A stretch of DNA of 41,667 bases from Pseudobutyrivibrio sp. (GCA_017557715.1 JAFYYE010000230.1:1-41667), one strand, 5' to 3'; counted from the stretch's first letter, positions 25,050 to 31,915 are shown. A program made the numbers and translations. The notes: a model not told the origin generated them from the letters alone.

Positions 25050-25322
25050 ATGGATGTAAATAAAGCGTGGAATAATTTGATAAGACATGAGGGTGAAGTA
25101 TTCCATACAACTCGCGGGCTAGATTTTACATATACAGTTTTTGATAAACCTGAAGGATTTAAAACAAGTAGAACGGACTATCTGTTGTCTAGGAAGAATT
25201 TTGAGAAGGCGTATAATCTTTTGCCTGCAAAGGACACTAAATATTTAGGAGATAATGGTATTAGGGGGCAATCTTATGTTTATGCTTTGCTAACTGATAA
25301 AAGGATTATTTTGGAAGAATAG
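25050..25322 (+). CDS. Conserved 90-residue hypothetical protein
   Basis: A 90-residue protein with a recognisable pattern: HEGEVFHTTRGLDFTYTV, SRKNFEKAYNLLP and RGQSYVYALLTDKRII. I have seen this pattern in small Clostridia and mobile-element proteins annotated as hypothetical; the fold looks alpha/beta. GGAGGTAATAATT precedes ATG 25050. It is followed at 25340 by a tiny EF-hand peptide gene. No function can be given. Confidence 0.68.
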   Translation: MDVNKAWNNLIRHEGEVFHTTRGLDFTYTVFDKPEGFKTSRTDYLLSRKNFEKAYNLLPAKDTKYLGDNGIRGQSYVYALLTDKRIILEE

Positions 25323-25339
25323 TTGCGAGTAGGTGTGAT

Positions 25340-25453
25340 ATGTTTGGAATTGATTGGAACCTAGATGGTGATGTAGACATTATCGATGATCTTATTACGT
25401 TAGACTTGCTCACTGACGATGATGAAGAGGAATCTGAGAATGAAAATAAATAG
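25340..25453 (+). CDS. 37-residue EF-hand-like peptide
   Basis: A 37-residue acidic peptide whose N-terminus carries DWNLDGDVDIID, matching the EF-hand loop at positions 1, 3, 5, 9 and 12 with Gly at 6 and Val at 8, then an acidic tail. A weak AGGTG precedes ATG 25340. It overlaps the start of the lipoprotein gene by 14 bases in another frame, suggesting coupled translation. The EF-hand match makes chance less likely, but so short a frame remains uncertain. Confidence 0.5.
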   Translation: MFGIDWNLDGDVDIIDDLITLDLLTDDDEEESENENK

Positions 25454-26339
25454 AGTACTGATAATAGCATTAATTGGGTGTCTGCTTATGGGTTGTGTAC
25501 AGACAACAGATGCCTCAATTAGTGATGAAGCAGTAGACAATCATGCCGCAGATAATGATGGAATTCTTGATGCGAAATCAGATGATATTGATAATTCTGC
25601 AAATGAGAAAAATTTAGATGATGTATACCTTCAGTATAAGGCTATTTTGGTTACATTTATGGAATCTGGAGTGTTACCTACGGATGATCGAAATATAGAA
25701 GCGCCAGCAGAAGAAATGAATACAGTGCTTAAATATTCAAGCTTTGCAGTGACAGATATTGATAATGACGATATCGATGAATTAATTGTATATTTTGATG
25801 ATGCTTGCATGGCTGGTATGGTTGCTGTCATTTATGATTATATTGATGGTCAGGCTAAGTATAAGTTTTTGGAATTTCCTAATCTTAGTATTTATGAGAA
25901 TGGTACAATAGAGGCAGGCTGGTCACATAATCAAGGATATGCAGGAGCTTTTTGGCCATATAATTTATATTACTATAATAAAGATACTGATGAATATGTT
26001 GAAGTTGGCTCGGTTGATGCTTATGACAAGGACTTATATGAATGCAATAAAGAGGTTCTTGATGCTAGTGGAAGTTCATTTCCTGAAGAAGCAGACATAG
26101 ACGGAAACGGATTTGTTTATTATATCTATGAGAATGGTTTAGAAGATTATCAAAAGATAGAGCCTGTAGATGATGTCGTATATCAAGAATGGTTAAATCA
26201 ATATACGGACGGCTCGAATAAGATTTCACTTGATTTTTATAGAATTACAGATGAAACTGTTAATAGAATTGGTGATAAAGATTACTTTGAAGAATTAAAG
26301 AATTCAGAATCAAATCTTTACGTGGCACCATATTATTAA
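25440..26339 (+). CDS. Lipoprotein with VCBS/EF-hand-like repeats
   Basis: A 299-residue exported lipoprotein. The signal peptide RVLIIALIGCLLMGC ends in a lipobox (LMGC, lipidated Cys near residue 20). The mature part is acidic. FAVTDIDNDDIDELIVYFDD (about 101-120) is the DxDxD...ELIV element of FG-GAP/VCBS repeats, and EEADIDGNGFVYY is a second, looser copy. These elements bind calcium in known families. ATG 25440 has AGAGG upstream; earlier ATGs at 25419 and 25422 lack one. It is anchored outside the cell membrane and follows the EF-hand peptide gene. Confidence 0.82.
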   Translation: MKINRVLIIALIGCLLMGCVQTTDASISDEAVDNHAADNDGILDAKSDDIDNSANEKNLDDVYLQYKAILVTFMESGVLPTDDRNIEAPAEEMNTVLKYSSFAVTDIDNDDIDELIVYFDDACMAGMVAVIYDYIDGQAKYKFLEFPNLSIYENGTIEAGWSHNQGYAGAFWPYNLYYYNKDTDEYVEVGSVDAYDKDLYECNKEVLDASGSSFPEEADIDGNGFVYYIYENGLEDYQKIEPVDDVVYQEWLNQYTDGSNKISLDFYRITDETVNRIGDKDYFEELKNSESNLYVAPYY

Positions 26340-26359
26340 AATTATGGGGAGAATATAGC

Positions 26360-26539
26360 ATGAATAAGAAAGATCAAATGACAGTAGAAAATTTTGTTAG
26401 TACAGGCATGGACTTAGAGACGCTATATGACTGCTTTCAGGATTTCTCAAAGGAAGAGATTGCTGAGATTTATCATAAATATAATGCGGCTAAGACTAGG
26501 GTTGAGGCAGATATGAATGTAAGCATTAACTGTTCTTAA
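26360..26539 (+). CDS. Small hypothetical protein
   Basis: A 59-residue helical protein: MTVENFVSTGMDLETLYDCF, then FSKEEIAEIYHKYNAAKTRV. GGGGAGA precedes ATG 26360 at suitable distance. It lies 20 bases after the lipoprotein gene and probably ends that transcript. It resembles the small alpha-helical accessory proteins of mobile elements. No function is recognisable. Confidence 0.6.
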   Translation: MNKKDQMTVENFVSTGMDLETLYDCFQDFSKEEIAEIYHKYNAAKTRVEADMNVSINCS

Positions 26540-26584
26540 ACCTCACGAGATGAGATAATTTAGCTCATGAGAGTTACTCCTTTT

Positions 26585-26617
26585 CCTGATATAAAATTGC
26601 TAAAATTTTATATTAGG
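26585..26617 (+). promoter_or_regulatory. Operator or ribosome-site-blocking hairpin of the HTH gene
   Basis: CCTGATATAAAATT (26585-26598) pairs over 14 positions, one of them G-U, with AATTTTATATTAGG (26604-26617). The 3' arm runs into the AGGAGTGAG ribosome site of the HTH gene. It can act as a DNA operator for the gene product, or as an RNA hairpin that hides the ribosome site. Confidence 0.6.
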
Positions 26618-26625
26618 AGTGAGTA

Positions 26626-26973
26626 ATGTCTATGAATAGAGATAAATCATGCATTATTAAGGGAATGGGTTCCAGACTAGAAGAAGTACAACGAAATCTT
26701 GGTCTTACCCAGGATGAAATGGCAGAAATGATGGGGATTTCAAAAGAGCAATATCGTAAGTATTGTAAAGGGCATTCAGAAATACCATCGACTAAGTTAT
26801 TTGTTTTATTTGATAACATGCGCTTTGATATTAAATACGTTATGACAGGAGTTCGTGAGGATGAAGAGGAATCCTTTGAAGAACATTTGTCATCTATGAC
26901 AGAAGAAGGAAGGACAAAATATATAAGAGACATCGTAAATTGTTTTGGTAATAGAATTATAAAGGTATTTTAA
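26626..26973 (+). CDS. XRE-family HTH regulator
   Basis: A 115-residue regulator with an N-terminal Cro/CI-type helix-turn-helix: GSRLEEVQRNLGLTQDEMAE, then MMGISKEQYRKYCKGHSEIP. The acidic C-terminal half (REDEEESFEEHLSSM) may dimerise. ATG 26626 or 26632 follow the AGGAGTGAG site. A long inverted repeat covers the region just upstream, so self-repression is likely. A terminator follows directly, making this a one-gene unit in the control region of the mobile element. Confidence 0.85.
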   Translation: MSMNRDKSCIIKGMGSRLEEVQRNLGLTQDEMAEMMGISKEQYRKYCKGHSEIPSTKLFVLFDNMRFDIKYVMTGVREDEEESFEEHLSSMTEEGRTKYIRDIVNCFGNRIIKVF

Positions 26974-26989
26974 TAATAGTGGTAATACT

Positions 26990-27023
26990 AAGATCAAGGT
27001 GGTTAGCTGCCTTGGTCTTTTTA
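26990..27023 (+). terminator. Intrinsic terminator
   Basis: AAGATCAAGG pairs with CCTTGGTCTT, followed by a T-run. Confidence 0.9.
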
Positions 27024-27077
27024 TTATATTTGGGAGAAACTGCGGGATACTTGTTATGAAAACGGAGGAAGTGAAAA

Positions 27078-27620
27078 ATGGGAAGAAAATCCAAGGATGA
27101 ACAGGGGATTGATATTATATGCGAGGGGAATGGTATTGATCCTGATGTAGATTATGAACTTACAATGATGATGTTTGAGCATCACAGTAGAAGTGTGGTC
27201 GCTGGTAAGATGCTTTCAAGCATTGTTAAACTAGCTAATCCAGATAAGGTAAGACGTCAAATGCGTAAAGATTTTCTTTGGGTAGTTAATCAGCCAATTT
27301 CAGAATCAAAAGACATGCAACAAAGACTGCTCTGGCAGGTGTCAGAGTATGAGTGGCTTATAGAACCAAGAGATTATATCCTTGAAGGAATGAAAGATTA
27401 TGGAAATTCTGGCCCTATATATCACAAGATTATTACTGATTACTATCTTAGGAAGGATAGAAAAACGGTTGATGAGCTTGCTAAAGAGTTAGGTTTTAGC
27501 AGAGCCAGCATTGAGAATAAAAAGCGAGAAGCTATTAAGCTATTTGGAATCATGATGTACCGATATGCTTATGAAAAAGAGCAGGAAGAGGCCGAAAAAG
27601 AAGATAATACTCATAATTAG
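27078..27620 (+). CDS. Sigma-region-4/HTH mobile-element regulator
   Basis: A 180-residue charged helical protein. The C-terminal third (HKIITDYYLRKDRKTVDELA, then KELGFSRASIENKKREAIKL) reads as a sigma-region-4-like or ArpU-type helix-turn-helix. Such proteins in phages and integrative elements activate late or transfer genes. ATG 27078 has ACGGAGGAAG upstream. It sits directly before the 11-bp repeat array, making it a candidate for the protein that binds the array. Its own terminator lies at 27629. Confidence 0.72.
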   Translation: MGRKSKDEQGIDIICEGNGIDPDVDYELTMMMFEHHSRSVVAGKMLSSIVKLANPDKVRRQMRKDFLWVVNQPISESKDMQQRLLWQVSEYEWLIEPRDYILEGMKDYGNSGPIYHKIITDYYLRKDRKTVDELAKELGFSRASIENKKREAIKLFGIMMYRYAYEKEQEEAEKEDNTHN

Positions 27621-27628
27621 CCTGATTA

Positions 27629-27662
27629 TGCCTACAGTTTTTGTGACTGTGGGCATTTTTTT
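27629..27662 (+). terminator. Intrinsic terminator
   Basis: TGCCTACAGT pairs with ACTGTGGGCA, followed by seven T. It separates the regulator gene from the repeat array. Confidence 0.92.
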
Positions 27663-27669
27663 ATGGATG

Positions 27670-27790
27670 TGTTAGACACTTGTTTGACACCTGTTAGGGA
27701 ATCGCTAGACATCTGTTAGATAGATGTTAGACATCCGCTAAACAACTGTTAGACGAGTGTTAGACTAAGATTAGACTATTGTTAGGGCTT
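27670..27790. repeat. Eleven contiguous 11-bp direct repeats
   Basis: From 27670 to 27790 the sequence divides exactly into eleven units of 11 bases with consensus TGTTAGACANC. Units start every 11 bases (27670, 27681, 27692 and so on); variants include CGCTAGACATC, CGCTAAACAAC and GATTAGACTAT. Eleven bases is one helical turn, so all copies face one side of the DNA. There is no credible reading frame through it. Iteron- or centromere-like protein binding is the natural reading. Confidence 0.85.
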
Positions 27791-27859
27791 CAAGTTAGAA
27801 GACTTATGATAATATTGTTTTCGCAGGGGAATGAGTTTTTGAAGGAAAGGAGAAGGGCT

Positions 27860-28030
27860 ATGGAATTATTTGTAGAAGACAATCGTGTTTATTGTCCTTG
27901 CTGTGGCAAGCTGGTTATAAAAAAGCTTGCTGGAATGGCAGAGAATAATTGTCCACGTTGTCATGTAAATATTACATGTATTGTAAAGGGGCCAAACTAC
28001 ACTATTATTACATCATTTGGTGAAACTTGA
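27860..28030 (+). CDS. 56-residue zinc-ribbon protein
   Basis: A 56-residue protein with YCPCCGKLV and NCPRCHVN, two CxxC knuckles of one zinc ribbon, followed by a beta-strand tail. AAAGGAG at 27847-27853 precedes ATG 27860; the frame opens much earlier, within the repeat array, and that part is rejected as non-coding. It follows the repeat array directly, so a replication or control role is conceivable, but unproved. Confidence 0.7.
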   Translation: MELFVEDNRVYCPCCGKLVIKKLAGMAENNCPRCHVNITCIVKGPNYTIITSFGET

Positions 28031-28054
28031 TTTTTTATTTTACATATTTAAATA

Positions 28055-28221
28055 GAATGAGCTGCTTGTGATAGCGACGAACTGGTCGTAGGAGCCTTAA
28101 GGTCGCAGGCAGGTAGCAAGAGTTTGTGACACGGCTAAGGTGATCAGAGAATTACGAAAGGCGGGGCAAAACAGAAGGAAGTATCTAGAGATAGATATTC
28201 TGTTTTGCTTCGTCTTTTTTT
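28055..28221 (+). ncRNA. Candidate structured RNA with its own terminator
   Basis: CTGCTTG (28062-28068) pairs with CAGGCAG (28106-28112), enclosing GCGAC/GTCGT (28074-28078 with 28085-28089). CCTTA (28094-28098) could also pair with TAAGG (28136-28140). A long terminator stem and T-run end the region. No reading frame is present. It is probably an independent small RNA or the leader of the sigma-like gene at 28356. The class is unrecognised. Confidence 0.5.
28166..28221 (+). terminator. Long-stem intrinsic terminator
   Basis: GCAAAACAGAA (28166-28176) pairs with TTCTGTTTTGC (28198-28208), with an inner TATCT/AGATA stem and a possible outer ACGAA/TTCGT extension, then a T-run. Confidence 0.88.
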
Positions 28222-28355
28222 GATGCAATAAATAATGCTTCCTTCTGGAGCTCTGAGAGTGATAGAGGATGCATGATTGGGAATGCTATGTAGCAGCTTA
28301 CCCATGACTTTCGGTTTTTGGAACTAATCAATTTTCAAAAATCGGAGGTTAAACA
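28222..28355 (+). other. Leader of the sigma-like gene
   Basis: This 134-base gap has no reading frame. It holds short complementary segments (GGAGCTC region; GGG and CCCAT around 28280-28303) and ends in the ATCGGAGGTT ribosome site. A regulatory leader is possible but not demonstrated. Confidence 0.3.
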
Positions 28356-28871
28356 ATGAATACAAATAATGAAAACAAAGAATATGAACTTATAAATCTG
28401 GAGTTTGAGTATCCAGGAATTAATGGAGGAGTTAAGTGGGCTGTGATATCGGATTTGCCTATGGAGGAACTGATGAGAAAGTACGGGGCAGAGCTGGAGC
28501 ATTATTCTCCTGTGATACTGCTTTCTGTTGAGCAGGGGGAGGCTTTTAAGGAGTTTCATAAGAATGAGCATAAGCATGATGTTAGAGATTTACGTCATAA
28601 AGTACCTGTTAATTATGATGAAAATTTACAGGGATATCTTCAGCCATTATATGATATAGCCCCTATTGATAACGAAGCTGTACAAACGGAAGAAATGGAA
28701 TTGTTAAGGGTTGCAATAGAATCGCTACCTGCAATTCAACAGAGAAGGCTAAGACTCTACTTTTTTGAAGGATTAAGTTTTAGGGAAATCGCAAAAATAG
28801 AAGGTGTTCGTTTCTCTAGCGTGGCTAAGTCTGTTGATCTAGCAATAAAAAAAATAAAAAAATATTTCTAA
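28356..28871 (+). CDS. Sigma-70 region-4 domain protein
   Basis: A 171-residue protein. The last 70 residues are a sigma region 4 helix-turn-helix (ELLRVAIESLPAIQQRRLRL, then FFEGLSFREIAKIEGVRFSS and VAKSVDLAIKKIKKYF), which in sigma factors contacts the -35 box. The first half is unlike sigma region 2, so it may be a specialised mobile-element regulator rather than a full ECF factor. It has a clear GGAGG ribosome site at 28344-28348. It lies between two candidate structured RNAs. Confidence 0.82.
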   Translation: MNTNNENKEYELINLEFEYPGINGGVKWAVISDLPMEELMRKYGAELEHYSPVILLSVEQGEAFKEFHKNEHKHDVRDLRHKVPVNYDENLQGYLQPLYDIAPIDNEAVQTEEMELLRVAIESLPAIQQRRLRLYFFEGLSFREIAKIEGVRFSSVAKSVDLAIKKIKKYF

Positions 28872-28934
28872 ATGGGGAGACAAAAGGCCTTTCTCTGTGC
28901 ATATAAGTGAAAAGGTTTTTTGTCGGACATTGAT

Positions 28935-29250
28935 AATTTAATACACATTCATCAGGTACGTTCCTGCATGCTGGAGCCCCAACAGGTACGCCTTGCGCGA
29001 TATAGCCTCACTGGAAAATTGGTAACACCAAACTGGCGATGATACATGTAGGTATAATGATACTTCCGCTTAGCCACAATTATCGTAATGGGAGCGGCCC
29101 GGCGAGACCCGCGGGGAGGATAGAACCTATGGAGCTGTGTTGCAGCCGCCTGATTGAATCCCAGGACTGTATCGGGGTGCGTGGCAAATAGATACGAAAC
29201 TAATGATTTATTCTAGAGCGTCTTCTTTCTATGTGAAGGCGCTCTTTTAT
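28935..29250 (+). ncRNA. Candidate large structured RNA upstream of mazF
   Basis: This roughly 300-base gap is strikingly more GC-rich than its surroundings and lacks a gene. GGGA (29090-29093) and GCGGC (29094-29098) pair with GCCGC (29145-29149) and TCCC (29159-29162), enclosing several short stems, a multibranched fold. GCCAC (29073-29077) pairs with GTGGC (29180-29184). TTGGT/ACCAA, GTAT/ATAC and CAGG/CCTG hairpins lie to the 5' side. A terminator ends it. It may be a known class (raiA-type was considered); I could not assign it. Confidence 0.6.
29215..29249 (+). terminator. Intrinsic terminator before mazF
   Basis: AGAGCGTCTTC pairs with GAAGGCGCTCT, followed by TTTTAT. It would end the candidate structured RNA or attenuate mazF. 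Confidence 0.88.
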
Positions 29251-29271
29251 ACATAGGAAAGGAGGAGGCTT

Positions 29272-29655
29272 ATGCTAGTAGTTCAACGTGGAGATATTTA
29301 TTTAGCAGATTTAGGTGAAGGAGTTGGCTCAGAGCAGAGAGGTGAAAGACCAGTTCTTATTGTTCAGAACAATAAGGGTAATATCTTTTCACCTACAGTC
29401 ACAGTGCTTCCTATCACTACAAAGATTCATAAGAGTGAGGGAATGCCTACACATGTGATTATTGATGATCTTAATGTGCTGCCAGAGAAATCAGCAATTA
29501 TGGCAGAGCAGATTACCACTATTGATAAGACAAAGTTAATAAGAAAGCTTGGTATCCTTGACAAACGATTCATGAGCAAGGTTGTAAATCCAAAGCTTTT
29601 AATTCAATTAGGTTTTTACGTGGAGGATAAAGAGGGATGGAAAAAGCATTATTAA
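29272..29655 (+). CDS. mazF: MazF/PemK-family toxin
   Basis: A 127-residue MazF-family endoribonuclease toxin, which cuts RNA at short sequences. Family signatures: VQRGDIYLADLGEGVGSEQR (5-24), GERPVLIVQNNKGN, TVTVLPITTKIHK and IIDDLNVLPEKSAIMAEQ, then KTKLIRKLG. It is close to full family length. AAAGGAGGAGG precedes ATG 29272. No MazE-like antitoxin is visible upstream; instead a structured RNA lies there, and an excisionase-like gene overlaps its end by 19 bases. It is part of the mobile-element end module. Confidence 0.92.
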   Translation: MLVVQRGDIYLADLGEGVGSEQRGERPVLIVQNNKGNIFSPTVTVLPITTKIHKSEGMPTHVIIDDLNVLPEKSAIMAEQITTIDKTKLIRKLGILDKRFMSKVVNPKLLIQLGFYVEDKEGWKKHY

Positions 29656-29816
29656 CTCTAGATGAATTTCGGGAGTACCTTGGGATAGGCGAGAACAAGG
29701 CTTTAGAACTTGTTAAGCAGCCACATAATGGATTTAGTTTGAAAATTGGAAACAAATGGTTCATTCATAAATCACGGTTAGATCAGTGGCTAGAGAGCGA
29801 ATGCGACAAGTACTAA
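29637..29816 (+). CDS. xis: Excisionase-like HTH protein, copy 1
   Basis: A 59-residue protein of the Tn916 Xis / winged-helix excisionase type: MEKALLTLDEFREYLGIGEN, KALELVKQPHNGF, then KIGNKWFIHKSRLDQWLESE. Such proteins bind element ends and steer integrase toward excision. GAGGGATGG provides a short ribosome site. Its start overlaps the mazF end by 19 bases, implying coupled expression. It is clearly a duplicate of the copy at 29903. Confidence 0.85.
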   Translation: MEKALLTLDEFREYLGIGENKALELVKQPHNGFSLKIGNKWFIHKSRLDQWLESECDKY

Positions 29817-29862
29817 GTTGATATCATAGACGAAATTAATGTAATGGATTTTAATATAACCA

Positions 29863-29878
29863 TAACAAGCGCTCGTTA
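29863..29878. promoter_or_regulatory. Palindrome between the two excisionase genes
   Basis: TAACAAGCGCTCGTTA is self-complementary over 14 of 16 positions with centre AGCGCT. A protein-binding site for the excisionase or a repressor is likely. Confidence 0.5.
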
Positions 29879-29902
29879 AATAATAATAAGGTTGGTGAAG
29901 TT

Positions 29903-30088
29903 ATGGAAAAAGTATTATTAACATTACAGGAGTTTCGTGAATATCTGGGAATTGGTGAGACCAAGGCCAGAGAATTGGTTAGAGATCCGCGTAATCATTT
30001 TAGCCTTATGATAGGAAATAAATGGTATGTAGACAAGAAAGAAGTCGATGCGTGGATACAGAAAGAATGTAAAAAATATAAACTTTAG
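29903..30088 (+). CDS. xis: Excisionase-like HTH protein, copy 2
   Basis: A 61-residue winged-helix excisionase: MEKVLLTLQEFREYLGIGET, KARELVRDPRNHFSLMIGNK, then WYVDKKEVDAWIQKECKKY. It closely resembles copy 1, with substitutions spread over its length, so the duplication is not recent. The integrase gene starts 24 bases after its stop, the order seen in Tn916-like elements (xis then int). AAGGTTGGTGAAG lies upstream of the ATG. Confidence 0.9.
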   Translation: MEKVLLTLQEFREYLGIGETKARELVRDPRNHFSLMIGNKWYVDKKEVDAWIQKECKKYKL

Positions 30089-30111
30089 ACTATGAAGGTA
30101 GGTAAAAGCAT

Positions 30112-31365
30112 ATGGGAAAAAATCTAAATGGTAGAGAGTTAGGCAAAGGTATAAGCCAACGTAAAGATGGAAGTTATATGGCCCGGTATGTTGATAAGTA
30201 TGGAGTGAGAAAGTCTTTATATGCTAGCAGCATTAATGAAATAAGACTCAAATTAAAAGCGGCACAATACGAAGAAGAAAATCGAATTGTAAGATATTCA
30301 GATATTACACTTACAAAATGGTTTGATACTTGGATGGAGGTTTATAAAAAAAATGCTGTTAGAGCGGGAACTAAAGCAGGATATTTAAACATTTTTGAGA
30401 AACATATAAAACCTTACTTAGGGGCATATGAAATTGGAGAAATTAAAACCAGTGATGTAAGAAGGCTTATAAATAAGCTAGAAGCAGATGGTTTAGGTTT
30501 TGCAACTCAAAATAGAGTAAAAATAATGTTAGTTGACATGTTTGATAAGGCGCTTATGGATGATTTAATAAGAAAGAATCCAGCCAAGGGAGTTCGTGTA
30601 ATCAATAAAGAAGACTTTGAAAGAAGAGTTTTAACAAAAGAGGAGCAGATCACATTTTTTGAATGCTCAAAAGGTACATATTTTGACAACTTATTCGTAG
30701 TGGCAGTTACCACTGGAATGAGAATTGGTGAGATATGTGCCCTGACATGGGATGATATTAATTTAAAGACTAAGAAGATTTCTGTCACAAAAACACTTAG
30801 TTACAGAAAGATTGAGGGAGATGAAAAGCGTTCTTTTCACTTAGGACCACCCAAGACGAAGGCTAGTATAAGAGAGATTCCTATCAGTCCTAAATGTGAG
30901 GTAGCTTTGAAAAAACAATTCATTCTTAGGAATAACATCATGTCAAATCGTAGATGCAAACCTATAGAGGGTTTTGAGAATGTGCTATTTGTATCTCGAA
31001 TTGGTCGACCTTTATGTGATCAGACCATAATTGACAGCATAGATAAGATTATAAACGAGATTAATTATAGCAGAGATGATGCTGACCAATTTCAGCGATT
31101 ATCTCCACATTGTTTTAGACACACTTTTGCTACTAGATGCTTTGAAGCTGGTATTCCACCTAAAACAGTTCAGCACCTACTTGGACATGCTAGTTTAGAT
31201 ATGACTATGAATCTTTATACTCATGTTATGGATGATAAAAAAGATGAAGCTGTTATAGCACTGAATGATTACTATTTTGATATAGAGCAGCAAAAAGAAA
31301 TTGTTATTGAAGACGATTTCAAAAAAGCTATATCAGATAGTCGTAAAGTAGTAGCCTTTGGATAA
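30112..31365 (+). CDS. int: Tyrosine recombinase (Tn916-type integrase)
   Basis: A 417-residue integrase. Residues 1-60 form the arm-type DNA-binding domain (GISQRKDGSYMARYVDKYGV), followed by a SAM-like core-binding domain (about 65-160) and a catalytic domain (about 170-400). Catalytic residues: R204 (TTGMRIGEICAL), Lys near 248-250 (PPKTKAS), H333 and R336 (SPHCFRHTFA), H359 (LLGHASLDMT) and nucleophile Y369 (NLYTHVMDD). All are present, so it should be active. It follows the excisionase genes. Part of this gene is duplicated at 40041-40222. Confidence 0.96.
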   Translation: MGKNLNGRELGKGISQRKDGSYMARYVDKYGVRKSLYASSINEIRLKLKAAQYEEENRIVRYSDITLTKWFDTWMEVYKKNAVRAGTKAGYLNIFEKHIKPYLGAYEIGEIKTSDVRRLINKLEADGLGFATQNRVKIMLVDMFDKALMDDLIRKNPAKGVRVINKEDFERRVLTKEEQITFFECSKGTYFDNLFVVAVTTGMRIGEICALTWDDINLKTKKISVTKTLSYRKIEGDEKRSFHLGPPKTKASIREIPISPKCEVALKKQFILRNNIMSNRRCKPIEGFENVLFVSRIGRPLCDQTIIDSIDKIINEINYSRDDADQFQRLSPHCFRHTFATRCFEAGIPPKTVQHLLGHASLDMTMNLYTHVMDDKKDEAVIALNDYYFDIEQQKEIVIEDDFKKAISDSRKVVAFG

Positions 31366-31494
31366 TTAGATATAAAGAGATATAAAGGCAAATAAATACA
31401 GTTTGCTGATTGTCATATATCTGTGAAATTGCAAAATCCCAGATTTATAAGGAGAAATCGTCAAGTGGTGTGCAATAAGAAAAAAACAATCAAA

Positions 31495-31683
31495 AAAATG
31501 GTGTAAAAATGGTGTATACTATTTACAGTACACCAGTAAGAATATTTTATTTACAGGCTTTATGAGTCTTACAAAAATATTCATGAACATGTTATTACGT
31601 ATATCAGAACACACCTTATGAGTGGAATAAGATTTCGGAGAAATAGTGTATTTACAGGAGTATGACCAAAGCAAAATGGTGTA
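31495..31683. repeat. Candidate integrase arm-type sites and element end
   Basis: AAAATGGTGTA occurs at 31495-31505, 31506-31516 and 31673-31683, and TGGTGTA is mirrored by TACACCA at 31529-31535. ATTTACAG occurs at 31521, 31549 and 31650. Repeats next to an integrase stop codon are typical arm sites for its N-terminal domain, so the attachment site probably lies nearby. The gap 31366-31915 holds no gene; the exact att core is not identified. Confidence 0.65.
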
Positions 31684-31738
31684 CGAAAAAACTCAATAAA
31701 ATCAGTACATAGAGCAATTTGTAAAGGTTGGGATGATT

Positions 31739-31767
31739 AAGGCTGCCGATAAGGCAGTCTTTTTTTA
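31739..31767 (+). terminator. Intrinsic terminator
   Basis: AGGCTGCC pairs with GGCAGTCT around a GATAA loop, followed by seven T. It separates the mobile-element end from the lysozyme operon. Confidence 0.9.
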
Positions 31768-31915
31768 TGGCAAAAAATAAGGATCAAAAATGAATACTCA
31801 TGCTACTACATATGTGTAGATTATTTTTATTAAATAAATGGGTTATATTCAATTTATCAAATAACAGTAGTTCAATCTAATACGTTATATCAGTTTGAAA
31901 GAAGGAGGTAACGGG

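Noticed and set aside
27670..27790. CRISPR-like array
   Set aside because: Units are 11 bases and contiguous, with no spacers and no cas genes, so this is not CRISPR.
27779..27859. N-terminal extension of the 56-residue zinc-ribbon gene into the repeat array
   Set aside because: The upstream part has no ribosome site and overlaps non-coding repeats; ATG 27860 has a clear AAAGGAG.
28055..28221. c-di-GMP, THF or cobalamin riboswitch
   Set aside because: The conserved core sequences I know for these classes are absent.
28935..29250. Group II intron or IStron
   Set aside because: GGTAACACC and GAACCTATGG-like pieces recall intron domain I, but there is no domain V hairpin and no reverse transcriptase gene.
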